A program made the translations under genes and the position numbers. Shown here piece after piece: positions 33,046 through 42,397 of a DNA stretch of 64,000 bases (its first letter is position 1; each line of letters starts with the position of its first letter). This DNA comes from Lysobacterales bacterium (GTDB taxonomy: Bacteria > Pseudomonadota > Gammaproteobacteria > Xanthomonadales > Ahniellaceae), in assembly GCA_016721845.1 (NCBI GenBank), contig JADKHK010000013.1, positions 2,204,666 to 2,268,665 of the forward strand. Reading direction: 5' to 3'. The notes under the pieces were generated by a model. That model worked only from the letters and a program-made list of their open reading frames with translations. It was not told where the DNA came from and ran no database searches.

Positions 33046-33074
33046 TTGCATTCTAAATTAGGCATCTCTATATT
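33046..33074 (+). promoter_or_regulatory. Putative sqr operon promoter
   Basis: TTGCAT at 33046-33051 and TATATT (5 of 6 matches) at 33069-33074 with a 17-base spacer. The transcription start would fall near 33081, and GGAGGGAGGG lies just before the sqr ATG. One palindrome lies in the spacer and another over the -10 and start site. Confidence 0.6.
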
Positions 33075-33079
33075 AGCAA
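33050..33079 (-). promoter_or_regulatory. Putative bigR promoter
   Basis: On the minus strand TTGCTA (complement of 33074-33079) and TAGAAT (complement of 33050-33055, 5 of 6 matches) are separated by 18 bases. It overlaps both palindromes and the sqr promoter, which would allow autoregulation. Confidence 0.55.
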
Positions 33080-33087
33080 TATCTAAT
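33053..33087. promoter_or_regulatory. Candidate BigR operators
   Basis: Two AT-rich dyads in otherwise GC-rich DNA: CTAA-A-TTAG (33053-33061) and ATTAG-N6-CTAAT (33072-33087), sharing the half-site CTAAT/ATTAG. BigR and relatives bind AT-rich imperfect palindromes over their promoters. Placement over both divergent promoters supports operator function; binding is inferred. Confidence 0.6.
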
Positions 33088-33114
33088 TCACATACAGCCC
33101 GGAGGGAGGGCCTC

Positions 33115-34386
33115 ATGAAGCGGATCGTCGTACTCGGTGCAGGCATTGGTGGCATGAGCGTGGCTTACGAGCTACGCGCAGCGCTCGGCAAGGACAGGGC
33201 AGAGATCACCGTCATTGGCGAGGGCACGAAGTTCAGCTTCACGCCGTCGAATCCGTGGGTGGCCGTGGGCTGGCGCAAGGCGGCCGACATCCAGATCGAT
33301 GCACCCGTCCATCTCGCGAAGAAAGGCATCGGCTTCGAAGCTGCCGGCGCCGAGCGCGTCCTGCCAGAGTCGAACCAGGTGCTGCTGCGCGACGGCCGCA
33401 CGCTCGACTACGACTATCTCGTCATCACCACCGGCCCGCGGCTCGCCTTCGATGAAGTGCCCGGCCTCGGGCCGTCCGCGCATACCCAGTCGATCTGCAC
33501 GACCGACCATGCCGTGACCGCCTGGGCTGCCTACGAACAGTTCCTCAAGGACCCGGGCCCGATCGTGATCGGCGCCGCGCCGGGCGTGAGTTGTTTCGGC
33601 CCGGCCTACGAGTTCGCGATGATCCTCGACGCCGACCTGCGCAAGCGCAAGCTTCGCGACCGCGTGCCGATGACCTACGTGACCAGCGAACCCTATGTCG
33701 GCCACATGGGGCTCGGCGGTGTCGGCGACTCCAAGGGCCTGCTCGAATCCGAACTGCGCCAGCGCCACATCAAGTGGATCACGAACGCGAAGATCACCGA
33801 GATCGGCGCGAGCGAGGTGAGAGCGCAGGAACTCGACGATCGCGGTCAGCCGGTCAAGGAACACGCTCTGCCGTTCAAGTACGCGATGGTGATGCCGCCG
33901 TTCACCGGCGTCGATGCCGTGCGCCAGGCCAAGGACCTGTGCAACCCGCGCGGCTTCGTGCAGATTGACGCACACCAGCGCAATCCGAAATATCCGAACG
34001 TCTATTCGGCCGGCGTCTGCGTCGCGATTCCGCCGGTGGAAGTCACGCCGGTGCCGACCGGGGCGCCGAAGACCGGCTTCATGATCGAGTCGATGGTCAC
34101 CGCCATCGTCAGCAACATCAAGGCCGACATCGAAGGCCGCGCCGTCGCGGCAAAGGCGACCTGGAACGCGATCTGCCTCGCCGACATGGGCGACACCGGC
34201 GCGGCCTTCGTCGCGATCCCGCAGATCCCGCCACGCAACGTGACCTGGGCCAAGGTCGGACGTTGGGTGCACCTCGCCAAGATCGCCTTCGAAAAATACT
34301 TCCTGGCCAAGATGCGCTCCGGCAATACCGAACCGATCTACGAAAAATACGTGCTCAAGGCGCTCGGCATCGAGCGACTCAAATAA
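33115..34386 (+). CDS. sqr: Sulfide:quinone oxidoreductase
   Basis: 423-residue flavoprotein. FAD motif VVLGAGIGGMS at the N-terminus, second dinucleotide-type motif YDYLVITTGPRL, and C-terminal amphipathic helices for membrane attachment. Cysteines C128, C160 and C354 correspond in position to the catalytic C128, C160 and C356 of the Acidithiobacillus ferrooxidans enzyme. It oxidises sulfide to sulfane sulfur and reduces quinone at the inner membrane. First gene after the BigR-controlled promoter; start fixed by GGAGGGAGGG. Confidence 0.9.
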   Translation: MKRIVVLGAGIGGMSVAYELRAALGKDRAEITVIGEGTKFSFTPSNPWVAVGWRKAADIQIDAPVHLAKKGIGFEAAGAERVLPESNQVLLRDGRTLDYDYLVITTGPRLAFDEVPGLGPSAHTQSICTTDHAVTAWAAYEQFLKDPGPIVIGAAPGVSCFGPAYEFAMILDADLRKRKLRDRVPMTYVTSEPYVGHMGLGGVGDSKGLLESELRQRHIKWITNAKITEIGASEVRAQELDDRGQPVKEHALPFKYAMVMPPFTGVDAVRQAKDLCNPRGFVQIDAHQRNPKYPNVYSAGVCVAIPPVEVTPVPTGAPKTGFMIESMVTAIVSNIKADIEGRAVAAKATWNAICLADMGDTGAAFVAIPQIPPRNVTWAKVGRWVHLAKIAFEKYFLAKMRSGNTEPIYEKYVLKALGIERLK

Positions 34387-34417
34387 TCCTGACATTCCCC
34401 ACTCAAGGAGACATCCC

Positions 34418-34621
34418 ATGAACCTCGACCGTGCCATGTTCGCATTCGCCGGCAGCATGATCCTGCTCAGCGTCCTGCTCACCTATTTCATTTCACCGTG
34501 GTGGCTGCTGTTGACCACCTTCGTCGGGTTGAATCTGCTGCAATCTTCCTTCACCGGATTCTGCCCGGCGGCGACGATCCTGTCGAAGCTCGGCTTCAAG
34601 GCCGGCTGCGCTTTCAAGTGA
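34418..34621 (+). CDS. DUF2892 small inner-membrane protein (sulfur cluster)
   Basis: 67 residues, two membrane helices (MILLSVLLTYFI, WLLLTTFVGLNLLQ) and the FTGFCPAATIL-x5-GFKAGCAF cysteine pair typical of the YgaP-like membrane domain. In YgaP this domain is fused to a rhodanese; here it is free but sits in a cluster with three rhodaneses. AAGGAGA precedes the ATG. A role in passing or sensing sulfane sulfur at the membrane is inferred from context. Confidence 0.87.
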   Translation: MNLDRAMFAFAGSMILLSVLLTYFISPWWLLLTTFVGLNLLQSSFTGFCPAATILSKLGFKAGCAFK

Positions 34622-34628
34622 GAACGAC

Positions 34629-35690
34629 ATGCGACTGACCCGACTTGCAGCACTCGCTGCCGCCCTCGCCCTGGCGGCCTGCGGCGACGATCCGCCGACT
34701 CCGCGCAACGCAGCACCGGTCGGCTTCGCGACCTTGACGGTGGCGAAGCAGTCGGCCACGCAGGAGCGACTTTGGGACGGTGTCGTGGATGCGGTGAACA
34801 AGGCGACGCTGTCGGCGCAGACCGGCGGTCGCGTCACCGAGCTTCCATTCGACGTGAACGACTACGTCAAGGTCGGCGACGTCATCGTGCGCTTCACCGA
34901 TGTCGAACAGCAGTCGGGGCGCCGTCAGGCCGATGCGGCATTGCGGGCGTCCGAGGCCAATGCGCGCGAGGCGCAGCTGGCCTTTGACCGTGCCAAGGAT
35001 CTGATTGCGAAGAAGCTGATCGCGCAGGCCGCTTACGATCAGGCGGTCGCGCGCCACGACGCGGCGAAAGCGGCACTCGAAGCCGCGCGTGCCGGTGTGC
35101 GAGAGGCCGGAGAACAAGTCGATTACACGGTCGTGCGCGCGCCCTACAGCGGCATCCTGACCGAGCGCCATGTGCAGGTCGGCGAAACCGTGCGCCCGGG
35201 CCAGGCCCTGATCTCGGGCCTGTCGCTGGCGCAACTGCGGGTCGAGGTGGAAATTCCGCAAGGTGATCTCGCCGCGATCCGCGAGCATGCCCACGCTGCG
35301 ATCCTGCTCGATGACGGCCGCCGCATCGACGCCAGCGCCGTCGTCATCTTCCCGTACGCCGACGCCAGGACACACAGCTTCCGTGTGCGACTCGAGTTGC
35401 CGGAGACGGAAACCGGACTGCAGCCCGGCATGACCGTCAAGGCCGCCTTCGCGATCGGTCAGGCCGAGCGCGTGCTGATTCCCGAGGCGGCGCTCGTGCG
35501 TCGCAGCGAAGTGACTGCGGTGTACGTGGTCGATGCCGCGAACCGCGTGGCGCTGCGCCAGGTGCGACTCGGGCATCGCTTCGGCGAGCAAGTCGAAGTG
35601 CTGGCGGGTCTCGCCGCGGGTGAGCGCATCGCGGCCGATCCGCTGGCGGCCCTCGCCCACATCACCGGCACCGGCAGGAACGCCGAATGA
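34629..35690 (+). CDS. RND efflux periplasmic adaptor (membrane fusion protein)
   Basis: 353 residues: lipoprotein signal (LAAALALAACGDD with lipobox LAAC), lipoyl-like half motifs (ATLSAQTGGRVTELPFDVNDYVKVGD and VVRAPYSGILTERHVQVGETV), a helical hairpin between them, then beta-barrel and membrane-proximal domains. It couples the RND pump to an outer-membrane channel. It starts seven bases after the DUF2892 gene and its stop overlaps the pump start as ATGA. No TolC-type gene is in the window. Confidence 0.93.
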   Translation: MRLTRLAALAAALALAACGDDPPTPRNAAPVGFATLTVAKQSATQERLWDGVVDAVNKATLSAQTGGRVTELPFDVNDYVKVGDVIVRFTDVEQQSGRRQADAALRASEANAREAQLAFDRAKDLIAKKLIAQAAYDQAVARHDAAKAALEAARAGVREAGEQVDYTVVRAPYSGILTERHVQVGETVRPGQALISGLSLAQLRVEVEIPQGDLAAIREHAHAAILLDDGRRIDASAVVIFPYADARTHSFRVRLELPETETGLQPGMTVKAAFAIGQAERVLIPEAALVRRSEVTAVYVVDAANRVALRQVRLGHRFGEQVEVLAGLAAGERIAADPLAALAHITGTGRNAE

Positions 35691-38600
35691 ACACGCCCCC
35701 GACACTCGGCCTGTCCGGGCGACTGGCGCGCGCCTTCGTCGCCAACCCGTTGACGCCGGTACTCGCCATCGCCGGCTTCCTGCTCGGCCTCGTGGCGGTG
35801 ATGGTCACACCGCGCGAGGAAGAACCGCAGATCGACGTGACCATGGCCAACATCATGGTGCCGTTCGCGGGAGCGCCGGCCGAGGACGTCGAGAACCTGG
35901 TGAGTTATCCGCTGGAACAGGTGTTGTCGGAAGTGGAGGGGGTGAAACACGTCTACTCGGTGTCGCGCCCGGGCATGGCCGTGCTGACCGTCGAGTTCCA
36001 GGTCGGCGTGCCGCGTCAGGATGCGCTGGTGCGCCTGTACAACCAGGTCTATTCGAACCAGGACTGGGCGCCGCAGCGGCTCGGGGTCGGATCGCCCCTG
36101 GTGCGTCCGATGGGCATCGACGACGTGCCGGTGATGAGCCTGACCCTGTCCAGCGACGACGCCCGTGGCGCCACCGAACTGGCCGAAGTCGCGCACACGC
36201 TGGAGACCGAACTGAAGCGCGTGCCGGGTACCCGCGACGTCTACACGATCGGCGCGCCGGAGCGCGCAGTGGTGGTCGAACTCGATGCCACGCGCCTGGC
36301 CGCCTACGGGATGGCGCCGTCCGATCTGGCCGGCGCACTGGCCGCAGCCAATGTCGTGCAACAGGCTGGCGAACGTGTTGCACCAGGCACGCAAGTGCCG
36401 GTCACTGCGGGTGCCTGGCTGGCGGACGCCGACGAGGTCGCGAACCTGATCATCGGACTGCGCGACGGGCGTCCCTTGCTGCTCGCCGATGTCGCGCAAA
36501 TCCGTCGCGGCGCCGATCTGCCGCGTCAATACGTCTGGCAGGCCAAAGCCGGCAAGACCGCGGGCACCTTGGCCATCGCACCGGCCGTCACCATTGCCAT
36601 CGCCAAGAAGCCGGGCGCGAACGCCGCCGACATCACCCGCGGCATCCTCGCCCGGCTCGATGCCCTGCGCGCCACGCACGTGCCTGAGGGCGTGCAAGAT
36701 CACGACCACGCGCGACTACGGCTACACCGCCAACGACAAGGCGATGAAACTGATCCAGAAGCTGGTGTTCGCGACCCTGTCGGTGGTGCTGCTGGTGCTG
36801 TTCGCGCTGGGTTGGCGCGAGGCCATCGTGGTCGGCACGGCCGTGGTGCTGACCCTGGCGATGACCCTGTTCGCCAGTTGGGCGATGGGCTTCACGATCA
36901 ATCGCGTGTCGTTGTTCGCGCTGATCTTCTCGATCGGCATTCTCGTCGACGACGCCATCGTCATCGTCGAAAATATCCACCGCCACATGGCGCTGGGCGC
37001 GAAGAAATTGCTCGATGCGATTCCGCCGGCCGTCGATGAAGTCGGTGCGCCGACCATTCTCGCCACATTTACGGTGATCGCCGCCTTGCTGCCCATGGCC
37101 TTCGTCTCCGGGCTGATGGGCCCGTACATGCGTCCGATCCCGATCAATGCGTCGGTTGGCATGCTGATCTCGCTGCTGATCGCGCTGACGGTCACGCCCT
37201 GGCTGGCCTACAAGTTGTTGTCGCGTCATGTCGCAACGGGCGGCGGCGCAGATGCAGCGCACGGCAACGGTCGGCTGTCGCGCCTGTTCAAGCGCGTGCT
37301 CCTGCCCTTTCTCGATCGCGAACGCGGCGGGCGCCGGCGCCTGATGCTGTTCGGCGGCATGGTCGCGGCGGTGCTGCTCGCGGCCCTGCTCGCGGTTGCG
37401 CAACTGGTCGTGCTGAAGATGCTGCCATTCGACAACAAGTCGGAATTCCAGGTGGTCGTCGATCTGCCGGAGGGCACGCCGCTGGAGCGCACCAATGCGT
37501 TGCTGATCGAACTCGCGCAGTCGCTGACCGATGTCCACGAAGTGATGCACGTCCAGGGTTATGCCGGCACCGCGTCGCCGGTGAACTTCAATGGCCTGGT
37601 CCGCCAGTACTACCTGCGCAGCGGTGCCCATGTCGGCGACCTGCAGGTGAACCTGGTCGACAAGCACGCGCGTTCGCGCAAGAGCCACGACATTGCGCGT
37701 GCCCTGCGTCCGCGCCTTGCCGCGATCGGCGCGACCTACGGCGCGTCGGTGAAGATCGCCGAAGTGCCGCCGGGACCGCCGGTCATGGCGCCACTCGTGG
37801 CCGAGGTCTACGGGCCCGATGCGGCGCGCGCACGCGCCATCGCCCACGACCTGCAGGCAATGTTTGCGGCGACTCACGGCTTGGTCGATATCGATACCAG
37901 CATGGAATCCGCGGCACCACGCGAGGTCGTGGTGGTCGATCGCGAACGCGCGGCGCGACTCGGCATCAGCCAGACACAGATCGCGGACGCGTTGACGTTG
38001 GCGGTCTCCGGCGTCGACGCCAGCTATCTGCGTGATGGCGCGTCGAAGTATCCGGTACCGATCCGGCTGCGCCTGCCCGCGGGTGAACAGGCCAACCTCG
38101 CGCAATTGCTCGCCATTCGCCTGCGCGCGAAGGACGACCGCCTGGTGCCACTGTCGGAAATGGTGCGGGTCGAACGGCAGCCCTGGGAGCAGACGCTCTA
38201 TCACAAGGATCTGGCGCCGGTGGTCTACGTCACCGCCGACGAAGCCGGTGCGCTCGATTCACCGCTGTACGGCATGTTCAAGGTCGTCGCGCAATTGCGC
38301 GAGCGCCCGCTCGCGGGCGAACCGGTCGACCAGTACTTCTTCGCGCAACCGACCGACACCTCGCGCTTCGCGGTGAAATGGGACGGCGAATGGCAGATCA
38401 CTTTCGAGACCTTCCGCGACATGGGCCTGGCCTACTCCGCCGGGTTGCTGCTGATCTATCTGCTGGTCGTCGCGCAGTTCCGCAGCTACCTGGTGCCGCT
38501 GATCATCATGGCGCCGATCCCGCTGACCGCGATCGGGGTGATGCCGGGCCATGCCCTGCTCGGTGCGCAGTTCACCGCCACCTCGATGATCGGCATGATC

Positions 38601-38912
38601 GCGCTGGCCGGCATCATCGTGCGCAATTCGATCCTGCTGGTCGACTTCATCAACCACGCGCGCACGCAGGGCATGGTGCTCGCCGATGCGGTGATCGAGG
38701 CCTGCGCGGTGCGCGCGCAGCCGATCGCATTGACCGCGGTCGCGGCCATGGGCGGCGCCTTCTTCATCCTCGACGACCCGATCTTCAACGGTCTGGCGAT
38801 CAGCCTGATCTTCGGCATCCTGATCTCGACGGTGTTGACCTTGGTGGTCATTCCGCTGCTTTACTACGCGCTGTTGCTTCGCACCGAGACGAGCGCAGGC
38901 GCGAACGCGTGA
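35687..38912 (+). pseudogene. RND efflux transporter permease, interrupted by one single-base frameshift
   Basis: An about 1075-codon AcrB-family permease. The first frame (35687 to about 36695) carries the N-terminal helix and porter domain (EEEPQIDVTMANIMVPF, YPLEQVLSEVEGVKHV). The second (about 36696 to 38912) carries the rest, including FSIGILVDDAIVIVENI with the proton-relay aspartates and AGIIVRNSILLVDF. Deleting one C at 36695 restores VPEGVKITTTRDYGYTAND across the junction, so a sequencing indel is the simplest explanation. Placed between sqr and persulfide genes; the substrate is unknown but plausibly a reactive sulfur compound or metal. Confidence 0.85.
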
Positions 38913-38961
38913 TGACAGCCACCAACCTGCCCATGGCCATCGTCTTTTGCGAGTCCCGTCG

Positions 38962-39741
38962 ATGTGGCTGGCGCTGATCGGCGCACTCGCGATCGGACTG
39001 ACACTCGGGCTGCTCGGTTCGGGCGGCTCGATCCTGACCGTGCCGGTGCTGGTCTATCTGGTCGGGCAGCCGGAGAAGGTCGCGATCGCCGGCTCGCTCG
39101 CGATCGTCGGCGGCGTTGCGCTGGCCGGCGCCCTGCCGCGCATGTTCAAGCGCCAGGTCGACTGGCGCAGCGTGCTCTGGTTCGGGCTGCCGGGCATGTT
39201 CGGCAGCTTCATCGGATCGGCGGTATCGACGTACATTCCCGGGGTCGTGCAATTGTTCGTGTTCGCGCTGGTGATGCTGGTCGCCGCAACGATGATGGCG
39301 CGCCCCACGCCGGTGCGGACAGTGCCGCCGCCACCTCGTGCGCGCCGCTGGATCATCCTTGACGGCCTCGCGGTCGGCATGCTCACCGGACTGGTCGGCA
39401 TCGGCGGCGGGTTCCTGATCCTGCCGGCCCTGGTCCTGCTCGGCGGCCTGGCGATGCATCGTGCGATCGGCACCAGTCTCGCCATCATCGCGCTGAATGC
39501 GTTCAGCGGATTCGTCCAACATGCGAGCTTGCTGGCGGCTGCCGGGATGGCCCTGGACTGGCGCCTGATCGGGCTGTTCACCGCGATCGGCGCCGGTGGC
39601 AGCCTGATCGGCGGACAATTGGCCGAGCGCTTGCCGCAGCATCGCCTGAAACGCATCTTCGCCTTCTTCCTGGTGCTGATGGGCCTGTTCATCCTGGTCC
39701 GCACCGCACCGCAACTCTGGCTGCATCGAGGTTCGCCATGA
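38962..39741 (+). CDS. TauE/SafE (TSUP) family sulfite/organosulfur exporter
   Basis: 259 residues, about eight membrane helices in two repeats, each beginning with the TSUP glycine motif (GLLGSGGSILTVPVL and GLVGIGGGFLILPAL). Such proteins export sulfite, sulfoacetate or take up thiosulfate. Its stop overlaps the persulfide dioxygenase start (ATGA), so export of the sulfite made by that enzyme is a reasonable inference. Confidence 0.93.
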   Translation: MWLALIGALAIGLTLGLLGSGGSILTVPVLVYLVGQPEKVAIAGSLAIVGGVALAGALPRMFKRQVDWRSVLWFGLPGMFGSFIGSAVSTYIPGVVQLFVFALVMLVAATMMARPTPVRTVPPPPRARRWIILDGLAVGMLTGLVGIGGGFLILPALVLLGGLAMHRAIGTSLAIIALNAFSGFVQHASLLAAAGMALDWRLIGLFTAIGAGGSLIGGQLAERLPQHRLKRIFAFFLVLMGLFILVRTAPQLWLHRGSP

Positions 39742-40601
39742 CGCCGACGGTCACTCCGTTCTTCCACAAGGACAGCTGCACCTGGACCTATCTGGTGCGC
39801 GATCCGGCCTCGCAAGCGGCCGTGGTCATCGACCCGGTGCTCGACTTCGATGCGAAGTCCGGGCGCACCGCCACGCACAGCGCCGAGCGGGTGCTGGCCG
39901 CGGTGCGCAGCCAGGGCCTGACGGTATCGTGGATCCTCGAAACCCATGCCCACGCCGATCACCTGAGTGCCGGCCATTGGCTGAAGCAGCAGTGGCCGGA
40001 CGCGACACTCGCGATCGGCGCCGGCATTCGGACGGTGCAGAAGACCTTTCGCACGATCTTCAACCTCGGCGAACATTTCCCGGTCGATGGCTCGCAGTTC
40101 GATCACCTGTTCGCCGACGACGAGGAATTTCGCGTCGGCTCGATCGCGGCCCGGGTCATGCCCACGCCGGGCCACACCAACGACAGCGTCAGCTACCGGA
40201 TCGGCGATGCGCTGTTCGTCGGCGACAGCCTGTTCATGCCCGATGGCGGCACCGCGCGCTGCGATTTTCCGGGCGGCAGCGCGTCCGTGCTTTATCGCTC
40301 GATCCAGCGCCTGTACGCACTGCCCGGTCAGACCCGCGTCTTCGTCTGCCACGACTATGCCCCCGGCGGCCGCGAGTATCGCTGCGAAACCACGATCGCG
40401 GCGCAAAAGGCCGGCAACATCCATGTCCGTGACGGCGTCGATGAAGCGGCCTACGTGCAGGTGCGCGAAGCACGCGACGCCACGCTCGACATGCCCGCCC
40501 TCCTGCTGCCGTCGGTGCAGGTCAACATCCGCGCCGGCGCGTTGCCCGAACCCGAGGCGAATGGCGTGAGTTACCTGAAGTTGCCGGTCAATCAGTTCTG
40601 A
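39738..40601 (+). CDS. blh: Persulfide dioxygenase / BLH-type metallo-beta-lactamase-fold protein
   Basis: 287 residues. Metal motif THAHADHLSAGH (H70, H72, D74, H75), PTPGHTNDSVSY and LFVGDSLF, then FVCHDY near the end: the ETHE1/Blh arrangement. It converts glutathione persulfide to sulfite with O2. In Agrobacterium and Xylella blh is a BigR target, consistent with the BigR-type repressor here. Translationally coupled to the TSUP exporter. Confidence 0.92.
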   Translation: MTPTVTPFFHKDSCTWTYLVRDPASQAAVVIDPVLDFDAKSGRTATHSAERVLAAVRSQGLTVSWILETHAHADHLSAGHWLKQQWPDATLAIGAGIRTVQKTFRTIFNLGEHFPVDGSQFDHLFADDEEFRVGSIAARVMPTPGHTNDSVSYRIGDALFVGDSLFMPDGGTARCDFPGGSASVLYRSIQRLYALPGQTRVFVCHDYAPGGREYRCETTIAAQKAGNIHVRDGVDEAAYVQVREARDATLDMPALLLPSVQVNIRAGALPEPEANGVSYLKLPVNQF

Positions 40602-40640
40602 CGCTGGTCATCACTCACCCTGCCGCCTCCGGAGCACCGC

Positions 40641-41036
40641 ATGAAAACTGCACAGGACCTCGTAGTGGATGCCAAGACGCGCATCCGCGAGATCGGCCAC
40701 GAGGAATTGCTCGCGCTGCAACGAGGCGGCGCGCCGATCGTCGACGTGCGCGAGCCGGACGAATACCATGCGGGTCATATTCCCGGATCGATCAACATTC
40801 CGCGCGGCGTGCTCGAATTCCAGGTCGACGGCCATCCCGCGGTGAACTGCCTGCAGGATCCGGCCCTCGCCCATCGATCGGCCGCCATCGTGCTCAGTTG
40901 CCGCAGCGGCGCGCGCTCGGCACTGGCCGCCGACGCCCTGCGCCAACTCGGTTTCGCCGAACCGGTATCGTTGGCAGGCGGTTTCAATGGCTGGTCGGCC
41001 GCGGCACGTCCCATCCACACCGGTGACCAGCCCTGA
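40641..41036 (+). CDS. Rhodanese-like sulfurtransferase
   Basis: 131 residues, single rhodanese domain: IVDVREPDEYHAGHIPGSINIPRG, active-site loop LSCRSGARSA with Cys87, and GGFNGWSAAARP. A longer loop before the active site (NCLQDPALAHRS) distinguishes it from the rhodanese at 32.3-32.6 kb. It follows the persulfide dioxygenase by 39 bases and probably feeds or drains sulfane sulfur for it. Confidence 0.92.
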   Translation: MKTAQDLVVDAKTRIREIGHEELLALQRGGAPIVDVREPDEYHAGHIPGSINIPRGVLEFQVDGHPAVNCLQDPALAHRSAAIVLSCRSGARSALAADALRQLGFAEPVSLAGGFNGWSAAARPIHTGDQP

Positions 41037-41054
41037 TTCCTGCGGGAGCGCACG

Positions 41055-41510
41055 ATGAGCAAGATCGCCACTCGATTCATGAATACCTTCGCGGCCCTCG
41101 TGTTGCTCGCCGTCGCCGCCCTGCTGCCGGGTCTGCACGATGCGGCCGCAGCCAAGTCCTCACGCACCGTGGTTTATCACATCGACGACAGCGCACGCGC
41201 GGTTCGCATGCTGCGCAACATCACCAACCATCGCCACGCCGATGCCGATATCCGCGTCGTCGTCGTCGCGATGGCCGGTGGCATCGACTTTCTGCTCGAT
41301 GGCGCGCTCGACGAGCAGGGCAATTCCTACGACGCGCAAGTCGACCCGCTGATGCTGGAGGGCGTCGAATTCCGCGTCTGCAACAACACCCTCAAGGGTC
41401 GCCACATCGACAAGGACAAGCTGCTGCCGGACGTTCAGATCGTGCCCGCCGGCGTGGCCGAACTGGCCCGCCTGCAACTGGACGAAGGCGCGGCCTACAT
41501 CAGGCCCTGA
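41055..41510 (+). CDS. Periplasmic DsrE/DsrF-like protein
   Basis: 151 residues: signal peptide (TFAALVLLAVAALLPGLHDAAAA), then a DsrE-like alpha/beta fold (RTVVYHIDDSARAVRMLRNI, IRVVVVAMAGGIDFLL, GVEFRVCNNTL) with one conserved Cys109 in the position that carries persulfide in sulfur-carrier relatives. It is the last gene of the plus-strand sulfide unit and converges with the Sox operon, with 21 bases between stops. Confidence 0.85.
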   Translation: MSKIATRFMNTFAALVLLAVAALLPGLHDAAAAKSSRTVVYHIDDSARAVRMLRNITNHRHADADIRVVVVAMAGGIDFLLDGALDEQGNSYDAQVDPLMLEGVEFRVCNNTLKGRHIDKDKLLPDVQIVPAGVAELARLQLDEGAAYIRP

Positions 41511-41531
41511 GCGGTCGCCCTCGCGGCGGAC

Positions 41532-41969
41532 TCACGTCCGGCATTCGACCTGACGCGACCGGCGTCGCTCGATGGCACAGCGCAGCACCATGCCGGCCAG
41601 CATCGACAGGACGAAGGCGATGATCTGCGGCGAACCGGTGGCGAGCCCGGCAATGGCCGGACCGGGACAGAATCCGGCGATGCCCCAGCCGATGCCGAAC
41701 AGCGCCGCACCGATCAGCAGATCAGCGTCAATGCGTGTGCGCTCCGGCAGGAAGTAGCGCTGGTCGAAGACGGGCTTCGATGCCCGCAGCGCGAACTGGA
41801 AGCCGGGCATGCTGACGGCCAATGCACTCGCCATCACCACGGCCAGCGTCGGATCCCAGTGGCCGAACACGTCGAGGAATCCGATCACCTTGGCCGGATC
41901 GGTCATGCCCGCGATGGTCAGTCCGGCGCCGAACAGCGTGCCGCACAGCAATGCCAACAGCGTCCTCAT
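41532..41969 (-). CDS. YeeE/YedE half-transporter (DUF6691-like), second member of a pair
   Basis: 145 residues with four predicted membrane helices. Signature GxxFGAGLTIAGMTDPAKVIGFLD and the cysteine motif GWGIAGFCPGPAIAGL, matching one half of the YeeE thiosulfate channel, in which cysteines guide thiosulfate through the membrane. It overlaps the other half by four bases (ATGA), so the two probably assemble as a heterodimer. Last gene of the Sox operon. Confidence 0.9.
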   Translation of the reverse strand: MRTLLALLCGTLFGAGLTIAGMTDPAKVIGFLDVFGHWDPTLAVVMASALAVSMPGFQFALRASKPVFDQRYFLPERTRIDADLLIGAALFGIGWGIAGFCPGPAIAGLATGSPQIIAFVLSMLAGMVLRCAIERRRSRQVECRT

Positions 41970-42397
41970 GCCGCCCACCCGCCGTGGCGCAGCAACGCCA
42001 CCGTCAGCATCGCGACCAGCATGAAGACCGCGGTCGCAATCAACGAGCGGGGCGACAGCCGCGCGATGCCGCAGATGCCATGTCCCGACGTGCAGCCGCA
42101 GGCCATGCGCGTGCCGAAGCCGACCAGCAACCCGGCGCCGATCATCCCCGGCCAAGCGGTCTGCAGATTCACCTGCGCGGCCACGGGATGCAGCGCACGC
42201 ACGATCGCGCTCCCCAGCACCACACCGACGATGAAGGCGACGCGCCACGCGCTGTTGCCGCGCCCGCGATCGAGAACGATGTCGCCGAACAGGCCGCTGA
42301 TGCCCGCGATGCGTCCGTTCAGGCGGAAGAACAGCACCGCGGCGGCACCGATCATGGCGCCACCGAGCAATGCAGCAGACAGGTCGAGATCAGGCAT
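41966..42397 (-). CDS. YeeE/YedE half-transporter, first member of a pair
   Basis: 143 residues from ATG 42397, overlapping the soxB stop. Membrane helices and the motif GTRMACGCTSGHGICGIARLS, the cysteine-containing selectivity segment of the YeeE/YedE family. Uptake of thiosulfate, or movement of other sulfur species, would complement periplasmic Sox chemistry. A second pair of this family opens the same operon at 50805-51880. Confidence 0.9.
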   Translation of the reverse strand: MPDLDLSAALLGGAMIGAAAVLFFRLNGRIAGISGLFGDIVLDRGRGNSAWRVAFIVGVVLGSAIVRALHPVAAQVNLQTAWPGMIGAGLLVGFGTRMACGCTSGHGICGIARLSPRSLIATAVFMLVAMLTVALLRHGGWAA

